NCBI GenBank assembly: GCA_965248775.1 | Contig: OZ252150.1 | Coordinates: forward strand, 5,332,001-5,396,000 | Length of the DNA stretch: 64,000 nucleotides | DNA from: JBHHUI01 sp965248775 | GTDB taxonomy: Bacteria; Chloroflexota; Anaerolineae; Anaerolineales; JBHHUI01 | Reading direction: 5' to 3' | Made by a program: the position numbers and the translations under genes | Shown here: piece by piece, positions 19,861 to 27,837 of the stretch | Numbering within the stretch: position 1 is the first letter of the stretch | Layout: each line of letters begins with the position of its first letter | Notes under the pieces: generated by a model | The model's input: only the letters and a program-made list of their open reading frames with translations | The model's database searches: none | Told to the model about the DNA's origin: nothing

Positions 19861-21051
19861 TTCACTACCGGACACTTTATCCGTGATTGATTAGCGGTTG
19901 CCTCTCGGCTACACTCTCCGTTCTACCACAGAACAAGGGGAGTATCGCCATGAGTGACAACCGCCGTACATATCGTGCCATAAAGAGCGCCTTGCGGCAA
20001 CTGTACCCAGGAGAACCGCAGGGCAACTTGGCTCGCCATTTGGATACGCTCGCTGCCATGGTCAGCGGAATTGTCCGCAGCCAGAGTAGCCAGCTACCGG
20101 CGATCGCCAGGAAAGTGCCAGACGGCAACAAACCCGAGAGCCGGGTCAAACGGTACGCCCGCTGGGTCAAGAATGAGCATATTAATAACGAAGTCTTCTT
20201 TCTACCCTTCGCTGAACCCTTATTGCAGGGTCTGGCGCAGGACCGCACGCTCGTGTTGGCAATGGACGGCAGCGAAGTGGGCCGCGGTTGCCTGACCCTG
20301 ATGGTGAGCGTCATCTACAAGCAACGTGCTTTGCCGGTGGCGTGGGTCACCGTCAAAGGGAGCAAGGGACATTTTTCAGAAGCGACACACGTGCAGTTGT
20401 TGACAGAAGTACACGCTTTGGTGCCCCCTGCAAGCGATGTCGTCTTCCTGGGGGATGGTGAATTCGATGGCACGAACCTCCAGGCGGCTCTGAATGACTA
20501 CGAATGGGCCTACGTCTGTCGCACGGCCAAGCATGTCCAGCTATGTGAAGGGGGCGACTGGTTCGCCTTCGCCGACCTGGATGTGCCCCGTGGTGCATAC
20601 CGCGGCGTGCCGGATGTCGCCTTCACCCAGCAGGAATATGGGCCCGTCCTTGCCATCGCGTGGTGGCAGCGCGACTGCAAAGAGCCCCTCTATCTGGTCA
20701 CCAACCTGGAGCTGGTTGCCGAAGCCTGTTCCTGGTATAACAAACGCTTTCGTATTGAAACTTTCTTCTCCGACCAGAAAAGCCGGGGCTTCAATTTGCA
20801 TAAAAGCCATATCGCCGACCCGGCCCGGCTGGCCCGGTTGATGATCGCAGCTTGCCTTGCTTACATCTGGATCATCTACTTGGGCGTCATCGCCAAACGA
20901 GATAATTGGGTGCAAGTCATTCACCGCACCGACCGCTGTGATCTGAGCCTATTTCAACTCGGCTTGCGCCTGCTGGAACAGTTCCTAAATGAGCATCTGC
21001 CCATCCCGGTCGCCTTTGACATGCCCCGCGCAGAAAGTGTCCGGTAGTGAA
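19861..21051 (+). mobile_element. IS4-family-like insertion sequence, 1191 bp, with 8-bp target duplication
   Basis: Terminal inverted repeats of 18 bp are perfect (TTCACTACCGGACACTTT at the left, its reverse complement at the right). The flanking 8-bp direct repeat TGAAAAGT lies at 19853-19860 and 21052-21059. It contains one intact transposase gene. It is inserted in a membrane-protein gene in the opposite orientation. The intact ends, intact ORF and clean target duplication point to a recent insertion. Confidence 0.92.
19950..21047 (+). CDS. DDE transposase, IS4 family
   Basis: 365 residues. Catalytic acids: Asp in LAMDGSEVGRG, Asp in VVFLGDGEFDG, and Glu in the IS4 signature YNKRFRIETFFSDQK, which fits Y-(2)-R-(3)-E-(6)-K. 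The N-terminal 70 residues form the IS4 DNA-binding region. The ATG at 19950 has AAGGGGA nine bases upstream and is preferred over the longer open frame that begins inside the inverted-repeat region. It fills nearly the whole element and has no visible lesion. Confidence 0.92.
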   Translation: MSDNRRTYRAIKSALRQLYPGEPQGNLARHLDTLAAMVSGIVRSQSSQLPAIARKVPDGNKPESRVKRYARWVKNEHINNEVFFLPFAEPLLQGLAQDRTLVLAMDGSEVGRGCLTLMVSVIYKQRALPVAWVTVKGSKGHFSEATHVQLLTEVHALVPPASDVVFLGDGEFDGTNLQAALNDYEWAYVCRTAKHVQLCEGGDWFAFADLDVPRGAYRGVPDVAFTQQEYGPVLAIAWWQRDCKEPLYLVTNLELVAEACSWYNKRFRIETFFSDQKSRGFNLHKSHIADPARLARLMIAACLAYIWIIYLGVIAKRDNWVQVIHRTDRCDLSLFQLGLRLLEQFLNEHLPIPVAFDMPRAESVR

Positions 21052-21252
21052 TGAAAAGTTGAAGATCTCAAATGATACAAGCGCGACTGCTAGGATGATG
21101 CCAAAGGTCAACCCACGTTTGAAGCTGTAATCATCTGATAACCATTTGCCCACCCGCGTCCAGAGTTCATGCCCCTGCTGCCCAGCCGCGGCTCCCAGAG
21201 GAGTCTGCCGGACTTCGGGACGTGGCGGATGGGGATAGCTAGACTCGTGCAT
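21052..21252 (-). pseudogene. membrane protein, N-terminal part, cut off by an IS
   Basis: From ATG 21252 (MHESSYPHPPRPEVRQT; a GTG nine bases earlier is possible) a 40-residue soluble head is followed by the helix TFGIILAVALVSFEIFNF, where the IS interrupts it. AGGGG precedes the start. The promoter reads TTGACA (21340-21345) - 16 nt - TAATAT (21318-21323) on the minus strand, with a perfect LexA-type box just downstream at 21292-21303, so the intact gene was probably SOS-regulated. Confidence 0.75.
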
Positions 21253-21291
21253 TTCCGCCACCCCTTTCGAATTGGTATAGTGGTTGAATTG

Positions 21292-21345
21292 GAACATGTG
21301 TTCTATATATGTTCTAGATATTAGCACACCTGTTTCATATGTCAA
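21292..21345 (-). promoter_or_regulatory. promoter of the IS-interrupted gene with LexA box
   Basis: On the minus strand TTGACA (21340-21345), 16-nt spacer, TAATAT (21318-21323). GAACATGTGTTC at 21292-21303 is a perfect GAAC-N4-GTTC palindrome placed just after the -10. An overlapping GTTC-TATATAT-GTTC repeat (21300-21314) lies beside it. Confidence 0.75.
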
Positions 21346-21390
21346 GCCGCTTATCCCAAATATATCCCTTATATAATCCCAAATTTGGTA

Positions 21391-21419
21391 TTGACTTGGA
21401 ACAATTGTTCTGGTAGACT
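21391..21419 (+). promoter_or_regulatory. lexA promoter with LexA operator in the spacer
   Basis: TTGACT (21391-21396), 17 nt, TAGACT (21414-21419). The palindrome GAACAATTGTTC (21399-21410) fills the spacer, matching the Gram-positive/Chloroflexota-type SOS box GAAC-N4-GTTC and implying autorepression. The -10 is again GGTAGACT, as at the rrn promoters. Confidence 0.85.
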
Positions 21420-21482
21420 GAAGCTATCAAATCAGCACATCTGAGCGAAAAATTAGTTCTGTGTGCGATTTCGGAGGTTATT

Positions 21483-22136
21483 ATGGCAAAGGACAAGTTG
21501 TCCGATCGACAGCAAAAAATGCTTAAGTTTATTCAGCGCTTCGGGCAGGAGAATAGCTATCCACCCACAATCCGTGAGATTGGGGAAGCCTGCGTGATCA
21601 GTTCGACTTCTGTGGTCAATTACAATCTGAATAAGTTGGAAAAAGCCGGATACATTATGCGCGATGGTCGTGTCTCGCGTGGCATTCGGCTCACCGATGA
21701 ATTTGGTCCGGCGGGCGTGTTGGCCGCGAATCAGATTTCCATCCCCTTAGTAGGGCGAATTTTTGCCAGCGAGCCGGTGCCGGTGCCCGATGCCACATCT
21801 CAGTTTGCACCCGACGAGGCTATCACTCTTACGCGCGATCTTGTTGGCGACACAGAAGATTTATTCGCGTTGGAAGTGCGTGGCGATTCGATGATCGACG
21901 CTATGATCAACGACGGCGATATTGTCGTGATGAAACGTCAGGAGCAGGCTGATAATGGAGACTTGGTGGCCGTCTGGCTGCTTGATAATGAAGAGACGAC
22001 CCTAAAACATTTTTATCTTGAAAACGGCCGCGTGCGCTTGCAGCCCGCCAATCCGACGATGGACCCGATTTACGCTGACCCGGCCAATGTGCAGGTGCAA
22101 GGCAAGGTGGTGCTGGTGCTCCGGCAGACACCATAA
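21483..22136 (+). CDS. lexA: LexA repressor
   Basis: 217 residues. N-terminal winged helix (1-70; YPPTIREIGEACVISSTSVV) binds SOS boxes. The C-terminal S24-type domain carries the catalytic Ser136 (RGDSMID) and Lys175 (ETTLKHFY). The self-cleavage site, normally Ala-Gly, reads Ala95-Ser96 here (VGRIFASEPVP). RecA-stimulated autocleavage should relieve repression of repair genes. GGAGG precedes the ATG. The promoter spacer holds a perfect box, and a terminator follows the stop. Confidence 0.95.
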   Translation: MAKDKLSDRQQKMLKFIQRFGQENSYPPTIREIGEACVISSTSVVNYNLNKLEKAGYIMRDGRVSRGIRLTDEFGPAGVLAANQISIPLVGRIFASEPVPVPDATSQFAPDEAITLTRDLVGDTEDLFALEVRGDSMIDAMINDGDIVVMKRQEQADNGDLVAVWLLDNEETTLKHFYLENGRVRLQPANPTMDPIYADPANVQVQGKVVLVLRQTP

Positions 22137-22160
22137 TAAGCAGCCATTTAATGAATAAGG

Positions 22161-22190
22161 AAGTGCCCATCATATCGATGGGCACTTTTT
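22161..22190 (+). terminator. intrinsic terminator of lexA
   Basis: AAGTGCCCAT and ATGGGCACTT arms with a short loop, followed by TTT. It starts 24 bp after the lexA stop. The rest of the gap to the next convergent gene (22191-22404) shows no coding frame. Confidence 0.9.
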
Positions 22191-22404
22191 AGTTAAACTT
22201 ACGTCAGCCAGCTAAACGAGCGGATCGTGAGCTCATCCCGGATGAGAGGTTGCTGCGCCGATCTCGACGCCCACTATAGCCCAACCGACTGCCGTCAGAA
22301 GCAAATTCGCCGCAGTACATAATGGTGGTTTCGGCACTGCTCGTTTTGTTGTCAGCGATATAAACCCGCGCCTGGTGCTGGGCCGGTCACGGTTGCCTGT
22401 TCTC

Positions 22405-23169
22405 TCATTCATCGAACGAAGCCTCGATCTCCTCCAGCGTGGGCGGGTCGTAGCCCTCGATTATGCCCGAGAAACAGACCATACTATAAGGTGAAACCTC
22501 AGTCAGATGGTAATGGAATACGCCATCCGAGAATTCTGGTGTGGGTCCGAAATGTGCGCTGCATTCATTCAGATCGGTGGGTGGAATGCCATTTTCATCT
22601 TGCGAACCGTAAATTGGGAAACCATCCAGGGCAATTCCTATCACCACCGAGTGCTGTCCGGGGGTATCTACATTATTCGTGATACACACGGGGATGGCGT
22701 GATAGTGATAAGCTCCTGGTGGCGACGGATGCCCATTGCAACTGTCGAGGAAAGGAATGCCATTTTCTTCAAAGGCATCATCGAGCGCCACATACACTTG
22801 ATCGGCTTCGTAGGGATTGTAGAGCGGCGCACCGCTGAGCATGACTCCGATTTCGTTCAGTCCGGTATAGGTGGGTGCAGCAGCCAGTTGTGGGTTGAAT
22901 GTGATGCTAACTTCCAGCGGACTTTCCACCACATAAGTGGGGAAGGTAGTGATGCGATCCAAATCAAGCCCGGTATAAACTTCCAGATATTCATCATCCG
23001 GGAGACCGTTGCTGGCAAAGGTGAAGCTATTTTCTTCCATAGTGATGATGACATGAGCAGCCCAGGGCATATCCTCAATGGCAGATTGCGTGTTGGAGCC
23101 GCCTGCGCCACCACAGGCGCTCAGGATTAAGATCGCGATGCTACTGACTGAAAGGAAGCGCGTTTTCAA
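22405..23169 (-). CDS. YHYH-domain lipoprotein (shorter copy)
   Basis: 254 residues. Signal peptide with lipobox (ILILSACGG, Cys19), so a surface lipoprotein. The YHYH domain fills residues 95-250: GAYHYHAIPVC, LDGFPIYG and FHYHLTEVSPY are all present, with paired cysteines (FLDSCNGHPSPPG, LNECSAHFG). The family is predicted to bind metal or a cofactor through its histidines; no biochemical function is settled. It follows the longer YHYH gene by 10 bp in the same direction, a tandem pair, and diverges in its N-terminal half. Confidence 0.85.
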   Translation of the reverse strand: MKTRFLSVSSIAILILSACGGAGGSNTQSAIEDMPWAAHVIITMEENSFTFASNGLPDDEYLEVYTGLDLDRITTFPTYVVESPLEVSITFNPQLAAAPTYTGLNEIGVMLSGAPLYNPYEADQVYVALDDAFEENGIPFLDSCNGHPSPPGAYHYHAIPVCITNNVDTPGQHSVVIGIALDGFPIYGSQDENGIPPTDLNECSAHFGPTPEFSDGVFHYHLTEVSPYSMVCFSGIIEGYDPPTLEEIEASFDE

Positions 23170-23179
23170 AGCGTCATCC

Positions 23180-24367
23180 TTACGGAACGCCGAGTGCAGC
23201 GCGCAGCGCGTCTTCGGTCACACCCAGTTGGGCTGCTGCTGTTGTTATGTCCGGTGGCGGTGGACCGAGAGCCGCTTGTTGGGCCTCATCGCTCACACCA
23301 AGTTGCTGTGCGGCTGCGGCCAAATCGGACGGACCACCGGCCGGCTGACCCTCTGGCTGCCCTTCCTGCTGGCTCTCAGGCTCCCCGGATTGACCGCCTC
23401 CGCTTGATAATCCGATGAGATTGGCGGCGACTTCCCCCATATAACAATTCGTAATATAGGGCGGGAAGTTGGTAGTATGGTAATGATAGATCCCATCCGG
23501 AAATTCCGGAGTCGCCTCAGAATGACCGTTGCATGTATCCAATCCGGTTGGCGTTGCCCCATCCGCCCCCAATGGACCATATATCGGGAAGCCATCCAGA
23601 ATGTAACCAATAATGCGCGAGTGTTGACCAGCCGTATCGATCGGTGAACTCAAGCACATAGAAGGATTGTGGTAGTGATATTGCAAGTGTTCGGGCGTTG
23701 GATGACCGCTGCAACTGTCCAGGAAGGGAGTACCTTGATATTCAAAGTAATCTTCTATTGCATATACATTCCGGTCGCCGCCACCCTCAAATGGGTCAAA
23801 AAAGGACGCGCCGCTAATGGCTAACCCGATTGCGCCGGTTCCAGTAGCCAAGGGAACGCCGGTATAGACAGGATTTAATGGGATGGTATAGCTCAGATTC
23901 TGAGAACGGGCACCTTCGTGGACCATCTGGCCTTGTTGGTCGATGCCAGCGTAGACGTCCAGCGAGCCATGACTGGGTAAGCCATCGCTTTGCAAGATAA
24001 TACTGCCACCCTGCACGCTAATAGCAACGTTACCCGACCAGGCTAAATTAAGAACCACCGTACTGGCCAGCTCTGCAGCAGAGGGCGTGTTTGTGGCAGC
24101 TTCTGTCTCAGTAGATTCGGCTCCAGCTGCGCCCGCATCAGCTTCGGTTGAAATCGGTTCAACGGACGTCGTCTCTGATGTCTCAATATCTGCTTCATCG
24201 GATTGAACTTCCGGAACAACGACTGTCGCTTGTCCTACTAGTTCTGAATCCTGATCATCACCGGATGTCTCAGCAACTTGCGTTTGCGGGGGTTTACATG
24301 CAACCAATATCAGTAAACTAACGCTCAACAGCCCGATATATGAACCAGCCCTTGAATTGGCGTTCAT
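23180..24367 (-). CDS. YHYH-domain lipoprotein with C-terminal tandem repeat
   Basis: 395 residues. Lipobox LLILVACKP (Cys24). Residues 30-110 are an acidic Glu/Thr/Ser-rich linker. The YHYH domain (about 115-310) has LQYHYHNPSMC, LDGFPIYG and IYHYHTTNFPPY, and conserved Cys pairs. A Gly/Glu/Gln linker leads to two 20-odd-residue repeats at the end, LAAAAQQLGVSDEAQQAALG and ITTAAAQLGVTEDALRAALG, which look like a small helical pair. It is first of the tandem pair. Extracytoplasmic, probably metal binding; substrate unknown. Confidence 0.85.
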   Translation of the reverse strand: MNANSRAGSYIGLLSVSLLILVACKPPQTQVAETSGDDQDSELVGQATVVVPEVQSDEADIETSETTSVEPISTEADAGAAGAESTETEAATNTPSAAELASTVVLNLAWSGNVAISVQGGSIILQSDGLPSHGSLDVYAGIDQQGQMVHEGARSQNLSYTIPLNPVYTGVPLATGTGAIGLAISGASFFDPFEGGGDRNVYAIEDYFEYQGTPFLDSCSGHPTPEHLQYHYHNPSMCLSSPIDTAGQHSRIIGYILDGFPIYGPLGADGATPTGLDTCNGHSEATPEFPDGIYHYHTTNFPPYITNCYMGEVAANLIGLSSGGGQSGEPESQQEGQPEGQPAGGPSDLAAAAQQLGVSDEAQQAALGPPPPDITTAAAQLGVTEDALRAALGVP

Positions 24368-24398
24368 ATCTTCTCCTTAGTTGATGATCGGTTCGGGA

Positions 24399-26882
24399 TT
24401 ATAGAACGATGCTCACCAGACGCCCCGGTACGTAGATGACCTTCTGAGGGCTTCTTCCCTCCAGATGTCGTTGGACGTTTTCGCTCGCGAGCGCCAGCTC
24501 CTTCGCCTGTGCCTCGCCAATATCGGCCGCTACGGTCAGTCGCTCGCGCACTTTCCCGTTGATCTGCACCACCAATGTGATCTCATCTTCGGCCGCAAGT
24601 GCAGCATCGTATTCCGGCCACGCTTGCTGATGGATGCTATAGGACTCACCCAATCGTGACCAGAGTTCCTCGGCGATATGCGGTGTGACCGGGGCCATCA
24701 GCTTCAATAACGTCAGCATGCCATCATTGAAGGCCGGGCCGCCGGCATCCGTTTTTTTGGCTTCAATTAGAGAGTTCGTTTGCTCCATCAACGCGGAGAT
24801 GACGGTATTGAACTCGTAGTTCTCAATGTCGTGTGTGACCTGGCCGATGGTCTGATGCGTCTTGCGGCGGATTGCACGGGCATTCTCGGAATCGGACTGC
24901 TCGGGCGCATCGATATTTTCAATCACGAGGTCCCAGACGCGGTTTAACCAGCGCACTACGCCCTGAATATTGCCCGTGCCCCACGGCCCCCCAACCGACC
25001 AACGATAGCCGAACATGAGGTAGGCACGTACCGTGTCGGCGCCATAAGCATCCACCTGCTCGTCCGGATCGATTACATTACCACGCGACTTACTCATGCG
25101 CTGTCCGTCCGAGCCGAGGATCTGCCCTTGGTTGCGCATCTGAGTCATAGGTTCGTCTCCCTGCATTATCTGCATATCCCGTCCAGCTTTGTGGAAAAAG
25201 CGGGTATACATCAGATGCATGGTGGCGTGTTCAGCCCCGCCGGTGTAGGCATCCACCGGCATCCAGTAGTCATATTCCTGTTGGTCAAACGGTGCGCTAT
25301 CGAGATCCGGACTGAGATAGCGCAAGTGATACCAAGAGGAGCACATGAACGTGTCCAGGGTATCGGTTTCGCGTAGGGCTGGCTCGTCGCAATTGGGGCA
25401 AGTGGTGTCCTGCCAGGTCGGGTGGAATTTAAGTGGACTCTCGCCAGTGGGACGCCACTCGATGTCGTCTGGCAGGGTGATGGGCAGCTGATCTTCCGGT
25501 ACGGGCTGCACCCCGCAGGTCTTGCAATAGACCATTGGAATAGGCGCGCCCCAGTAGCGTTGTCGTGAGATCAGCCAATCGCGGATGCGGTAGCCTACGT
25601 CTCCTCGACCCATATTCTGTTCTTCCAACCACTCACTTACACCACTAATCGCGGGATTTTGGAACCCCTTTTCATTCGTGGATTCGGTGCCATTAAATTG
25701 TTCGCTGTTGATCATGTAGCCTTCGTGATCGTGCGCGCTCTCCATCGTTTCTCCGTCGAACGTTTCCCCTTCGGGTTGGATGACCGGGCGGACTTCGAGA
25801 TCGAATTTGCGTGCAAATTCGAAGTCGCGCTGGTCGTGCGCCGGCACGGCCATGATTGCACCCGTGCCGTAACCCATCAGCACATAGTCCGCGATCCAGA
25901 TCGGGATGCGTTCCTGGTTGACCGGATTGATTGCATACGCGCCAATGAACTCGCCGGTCTTCTCACGGTCGGTGGATTCACGCTGAATGTCTGTCTGCCG
26001 TTGCGTGTGTTCAACATAAGCCTGTACAGTGGCACGCCGCTCCGCGCTAGTGAGCTTCTTTACTAACGGATGCTCCGGTGCCAGAACCATGAAGGTCGCG
26101 CCCCAAAGCGTATCTGGCCTGGTCGTGAAGATTTCAATCGGATCTTCTTGTTCGGAGAGGAATCTGACGGTTGCGCCTTCGGAGCGACCGATCCAATTTG
26201 TTTGGGAAGTGCGGATTGGCTCCGGCCAGTTGATGCCGTCAAACTTGAGCAACTCGTCCGCATAGTTTGTGATCTTAAAGAACCACTGTTCCAACTCTTT
26301 CTTGATCACAGGAGTTTTGCATCGCTCACAAACCCGCTCTTCTCCGATGACTTGCTCCCGCGCGAGTGTGGTGTTGTCCTTCGGACACCAGTCCACAGTG
26401 CCCATTTTCCGGTACGCCAGACCATTCTTGACGAGCTGCAGGAAAAACCATTGTGTCCATTTGTAGTATTTTGGGTCGGCCGAGACCGCTTCCCGCTTCC
26501 AATCCCACATTGCGCCCATGCTGCGCAGTTGCTTGTGCATATTTGCAATATTGGAATAGGTCCATTCTTTCGGGTGGATGTTTCGCTCGATTGCGGCGTT
26601 TTCAGCAGGCAGGCCGAAGGCATCAAAGCCAATCGGGAACATGACGTTGAAGCCCTGCATACGCATGAAGCGCGCGCGCGCATCCGAGGGCGTCATGGCA
26701 TACCAGTGGCCGATGTGGAGATCGCCGGATGGATAGGGAAGCATGGTCAGGAAGTAAAACTTGGGCCGCTCAGGATCGATCCGCGCCCGGTAGAGTTCAT
26801 CTGCCGCCCAGCGATCCTGCCATTTCGACTCGATCTCGGCAGGCATATATTTGTCGTATGCCTTTATCGCATCTGGTAACAT
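24399..26882 (-). CDS. leuS: leucyl-tRNA synthetase
   Basis: 827 residues, normal for bacterial LeuRS. HIGH is at 56-59 (GDLHIGHWYAMTPSD), a zinc-binding CERCKTPV follows near 185-195, the CP1 editing domain is at about 220-420 (with TRPDTLWGATFMVLAPEH and YGTGAIMAVPAHDQRD), and the KMSKS loop is RMSKSRGNVIDPDE. An anticodon-binding domain and a C-terminal domain with VQINGKVRERL complete the protein. It charges tRNA-Leu and edits mischarged products. It is preceded by a T-box leader on the same strand. Confidence 0.97.
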   Translation of the reverse strand: MLPDAIKAYDKYMPAEIESKWQDRWAADELYRARIDPERPKFYFLTMLPYPSGDLHIGHWYAMTPSDARARFMRMQGFNVMFPIGFDAFGLPAENAAIERNIHPKEWTYSNIANMHKQLRSMGAMWDWKREAVSADPKYYKWTQWFFLQLVKNGLAYRKMGTVDWCPKDNTTLAREQVIGEERVCERCKTPVIKKELEQWFFKITNYADELLKFDGINWPEPIRTSQTNWIGRSEGATVRFLSEQEDPIEIFTTRPDTLWGATFMVLAPEHPLVKKLTSAERRATVQAYVEHTQRQTDIQRESTDREKTGEFIGAYAINPVNQERIPIWIADYVLMGYGTGAIMAVPAHDQRDFEFARKFDLEVRPVIQPEGETFDGETMESAHDHEGYMINSEQFNGTESTNEKGFQNPAISGVSEWLEEQNMGRGDVGYRIRDWLISRQRYWGAPIPMVYCKTCGVQPVPEDQLPITLPDDIEWRPTGESPLKFHPTWQDTTCPNCDEPALRETDTLDTFMCSSWYHLRYLSPDLDSAPFDQQEYDYWMPVDAYTGGAEHATMHLMYTRFFHKAGRDMQIMQGDEPMTQMRNQGQILGSDGQRMSKSRGNVIDPDEQVDAYGADTVRAYLMFGYRWSVGGPWGTGNIQGVVRWLNRVWDLVIENIDAPEQSDSENARAIRRKTHQTIGQVTHDIENYEFNTVISALMEQTNSLIEAKKTDAGGPAFNDGMLTLLKLMAPVTPHIAEELWSRLGESYSIHQQAWPEYDAALAAEDEITLVVQINGKVRERLTVAADIGEAQAKELALASENVQRHLEGRSPQKVIYVPGRLVSIVL

Positions 26883-27206
26883 AATTATCCGCCTTATATT
26901 TGGGTCGTAAATACAAAATCCCCATCATCCATATAGGGACGAAGGGGACTCCGCGGTACCACCCTAGTTGCCAACTCTTAAGTTGGCCACTCATTGACGC
27001 TGTAACGGGCGCACCCGATGTTGCCTGTTTCTCTGTTCGACAGATTCAGCAACATGGCTCTGAGGCGAGTTCGGCCTGACTGCATTCCCCGGGATGCCGT
27101 TGTTGGGCTTACAGCCGGCGGCCCAACTTTCTGCGGGGAGGGCGTACTGCTCCTCGTCGTAGCCGTTCCTATTCCGTTGTAGCGACCGTCCGGTCGCCCT
27201 TTCAAG
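26883..27206 (-). promoter_or_regulatory. T-box riboswitch leader of leuS
   Basis: On the minus strand the T-box core AGGGTGGTACCGCG lies at 26965-26952 and overlaps the antiterminator. It is followed by the terminator arms CCCCTTCGTCC and GGATGATGGGG (26948-26919) and TTTT. Upstream, at about 27145-27160 on the minus strand, a GACGAGGAGCAGTA block resembles the Stem I specifier-loop side. Uncharged tRNA-Leu would stabilise the antiterminator and allow leuS transcription. I could not fix the specifier codon by eye. The leader begins where tRNA-Ala(GGC) ends. Confidence 0.88.
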
Positions 27207-27279
27207 TGGACCCAGCGGGACTCGAACCCGCGACCTTCTCAATGCCATTGAGACGCGCTCCCAACTGCGCCATGGGCCC
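27207..27279 (-). tRNA. tRNA-Ala (GGC)
   Basis: 73 nt on the minus strand. Acceptor GGGCCCA/TGGGTCC with G3:U70 (alanine identity); anticodon loop ATGGCAT (anticodon GGC); T-arm GGTTCGAGTCC; encoded A73 with no CCA. Its 3-prime end abuts the T-box leader. Confidence 0.93.
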
Positions 27280-27369
27280 GATTATGGTAATCAGTTTCCA
27301 GTATTCAGTATGCAGTGAGTCTATGAGCAATAGTCACAACTGAACACTGGTCACTGAATACTGAAAAAG
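27280..27369. repeat. degenerate inverted repeat built from CAGTATTCAGT units
   Basis: CAGTATTCAGT (27300-27310) and ACTGAATACTG (27354-27364) are perfect inverted copies. Further partial copies (TAATCAGT, CACTGGTCACTG) lie around them. The repeat fills the gap between the two tRNA-Ala genes and resembles the one between tRNA-Ile and tRNA-Ala in the rrn operon. Confidence 0.6.
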
Positions 27370-27442
27370 TGGACCTGGCGGGACTCGAACCCGCGGCCTC
27401 TTCAGTGCGATTGAAGCGCGCTCCCAACTGCGCTACAGGCCC
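27370..27442 (-). tRNA. tRNA-Ala (CGC)
   Basis: 73 nt on the minus strand. Acceptor GGGCCTG/CAGGTCC with G3:U70; anticodon loop ATCGCAC (anticodon CGC); T-arm GGTTCGAGTCC. Together with the GGC and TGC species this window holds three alanine isoacceptors. Confidence 0.93.
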
Positions 27443-27495
27443 GCTTGCCGTGCGGCAGGGCATTTTATGCCGCTTCTGTCACACCGACAGAACGA

Positions 27496-27525
27496 ATTCT
27501 ACCTGACGCGCGCCGAGACTGTCAA
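27496..27525 (-). promoter_or_regulatory. promoter of the tRNA-Ala pair (and possibly leuS)
   Basis: On the minus strand TTGACA (27525-27520), 18-nt spacer, TAGAAT (27501-27496) preceded by GG, about 50 bp before tRNA-Ala(CGC). It has the same GGTAGA block as the rrn and lexA promoters. No other promoter is obvious before the T-box leader, so tRNA-Ala(CGC), tRNA-Ala(GGC), T-box and leuS may be one transcript. Confidence 0.6.
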
Positions 27526-27528
27526 GGA

Positions 27529-27837
27529 ATGCGCTGTCTCAAAGCGCTTCACGCTCGGCTTCTGCGTATGCGGGCACGAGAATATACTGACGCAATAATT
27601 CTCGACAATATGATGCCAAAGATCGATGGTTTTGCCATGCTTCGTGAAGTGCGTGCAGACGAACGCACCTCTACGAAACCGGTCATCATATTTTCGGCGC
27701 GTACTGAGCAGGATGCGCGTGCTGAGGGCGTCCGCGCTGGAGCAAACGTATTTATTTCCAAACCACTTCCAATCCCTAGACTCGTGGAAGAACTCTGCAG
27801 GCAACTACAGCAACGCGGTACCAACCAACATGACTGA
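27529..27837 (+). pseudogene. response-regulator receiver domain lacking its N-terminus
   Basis: From about residue 17 this frame reads YTDAIILDNMMPKIDGFAML, then PVIIFSARTEQDA and VFISKPLPIPRLVEEL, the second half of a CheY-like receiver with the phospho-acceptor Asp, Ser/Thr switch and Lys. The first 45 or so residues, with the acidic pair, are missing; upstream the same DNA is the reversed remnant of a solute-binding protein. In-frame starts exist at 27445 (TTG), 27529 and 27568 (ATG) but none gives a complete fold. Its stop overlaps the kinase start (ATGACTGA), so translation may still couple the two genes. Confidence 0.7.
27539..27585 (-). pseudogene. 3-prime remnant of a solute-binding protein gene
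   Basis: The minus strand encodes ILVPAYAEAEREAL followed by TGA, matching the end of the intact solute-binding protein encoded at 30239-31165 (ILVPAYAEATREAL). A 25-bp run (27561-27585) is identical to 30282-30306. Similarity stops abruptly at 27585, where a receiver-domain fragment in the other orientation begins. This is the scar of a recombination or deletion. Confidence 0.75.
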
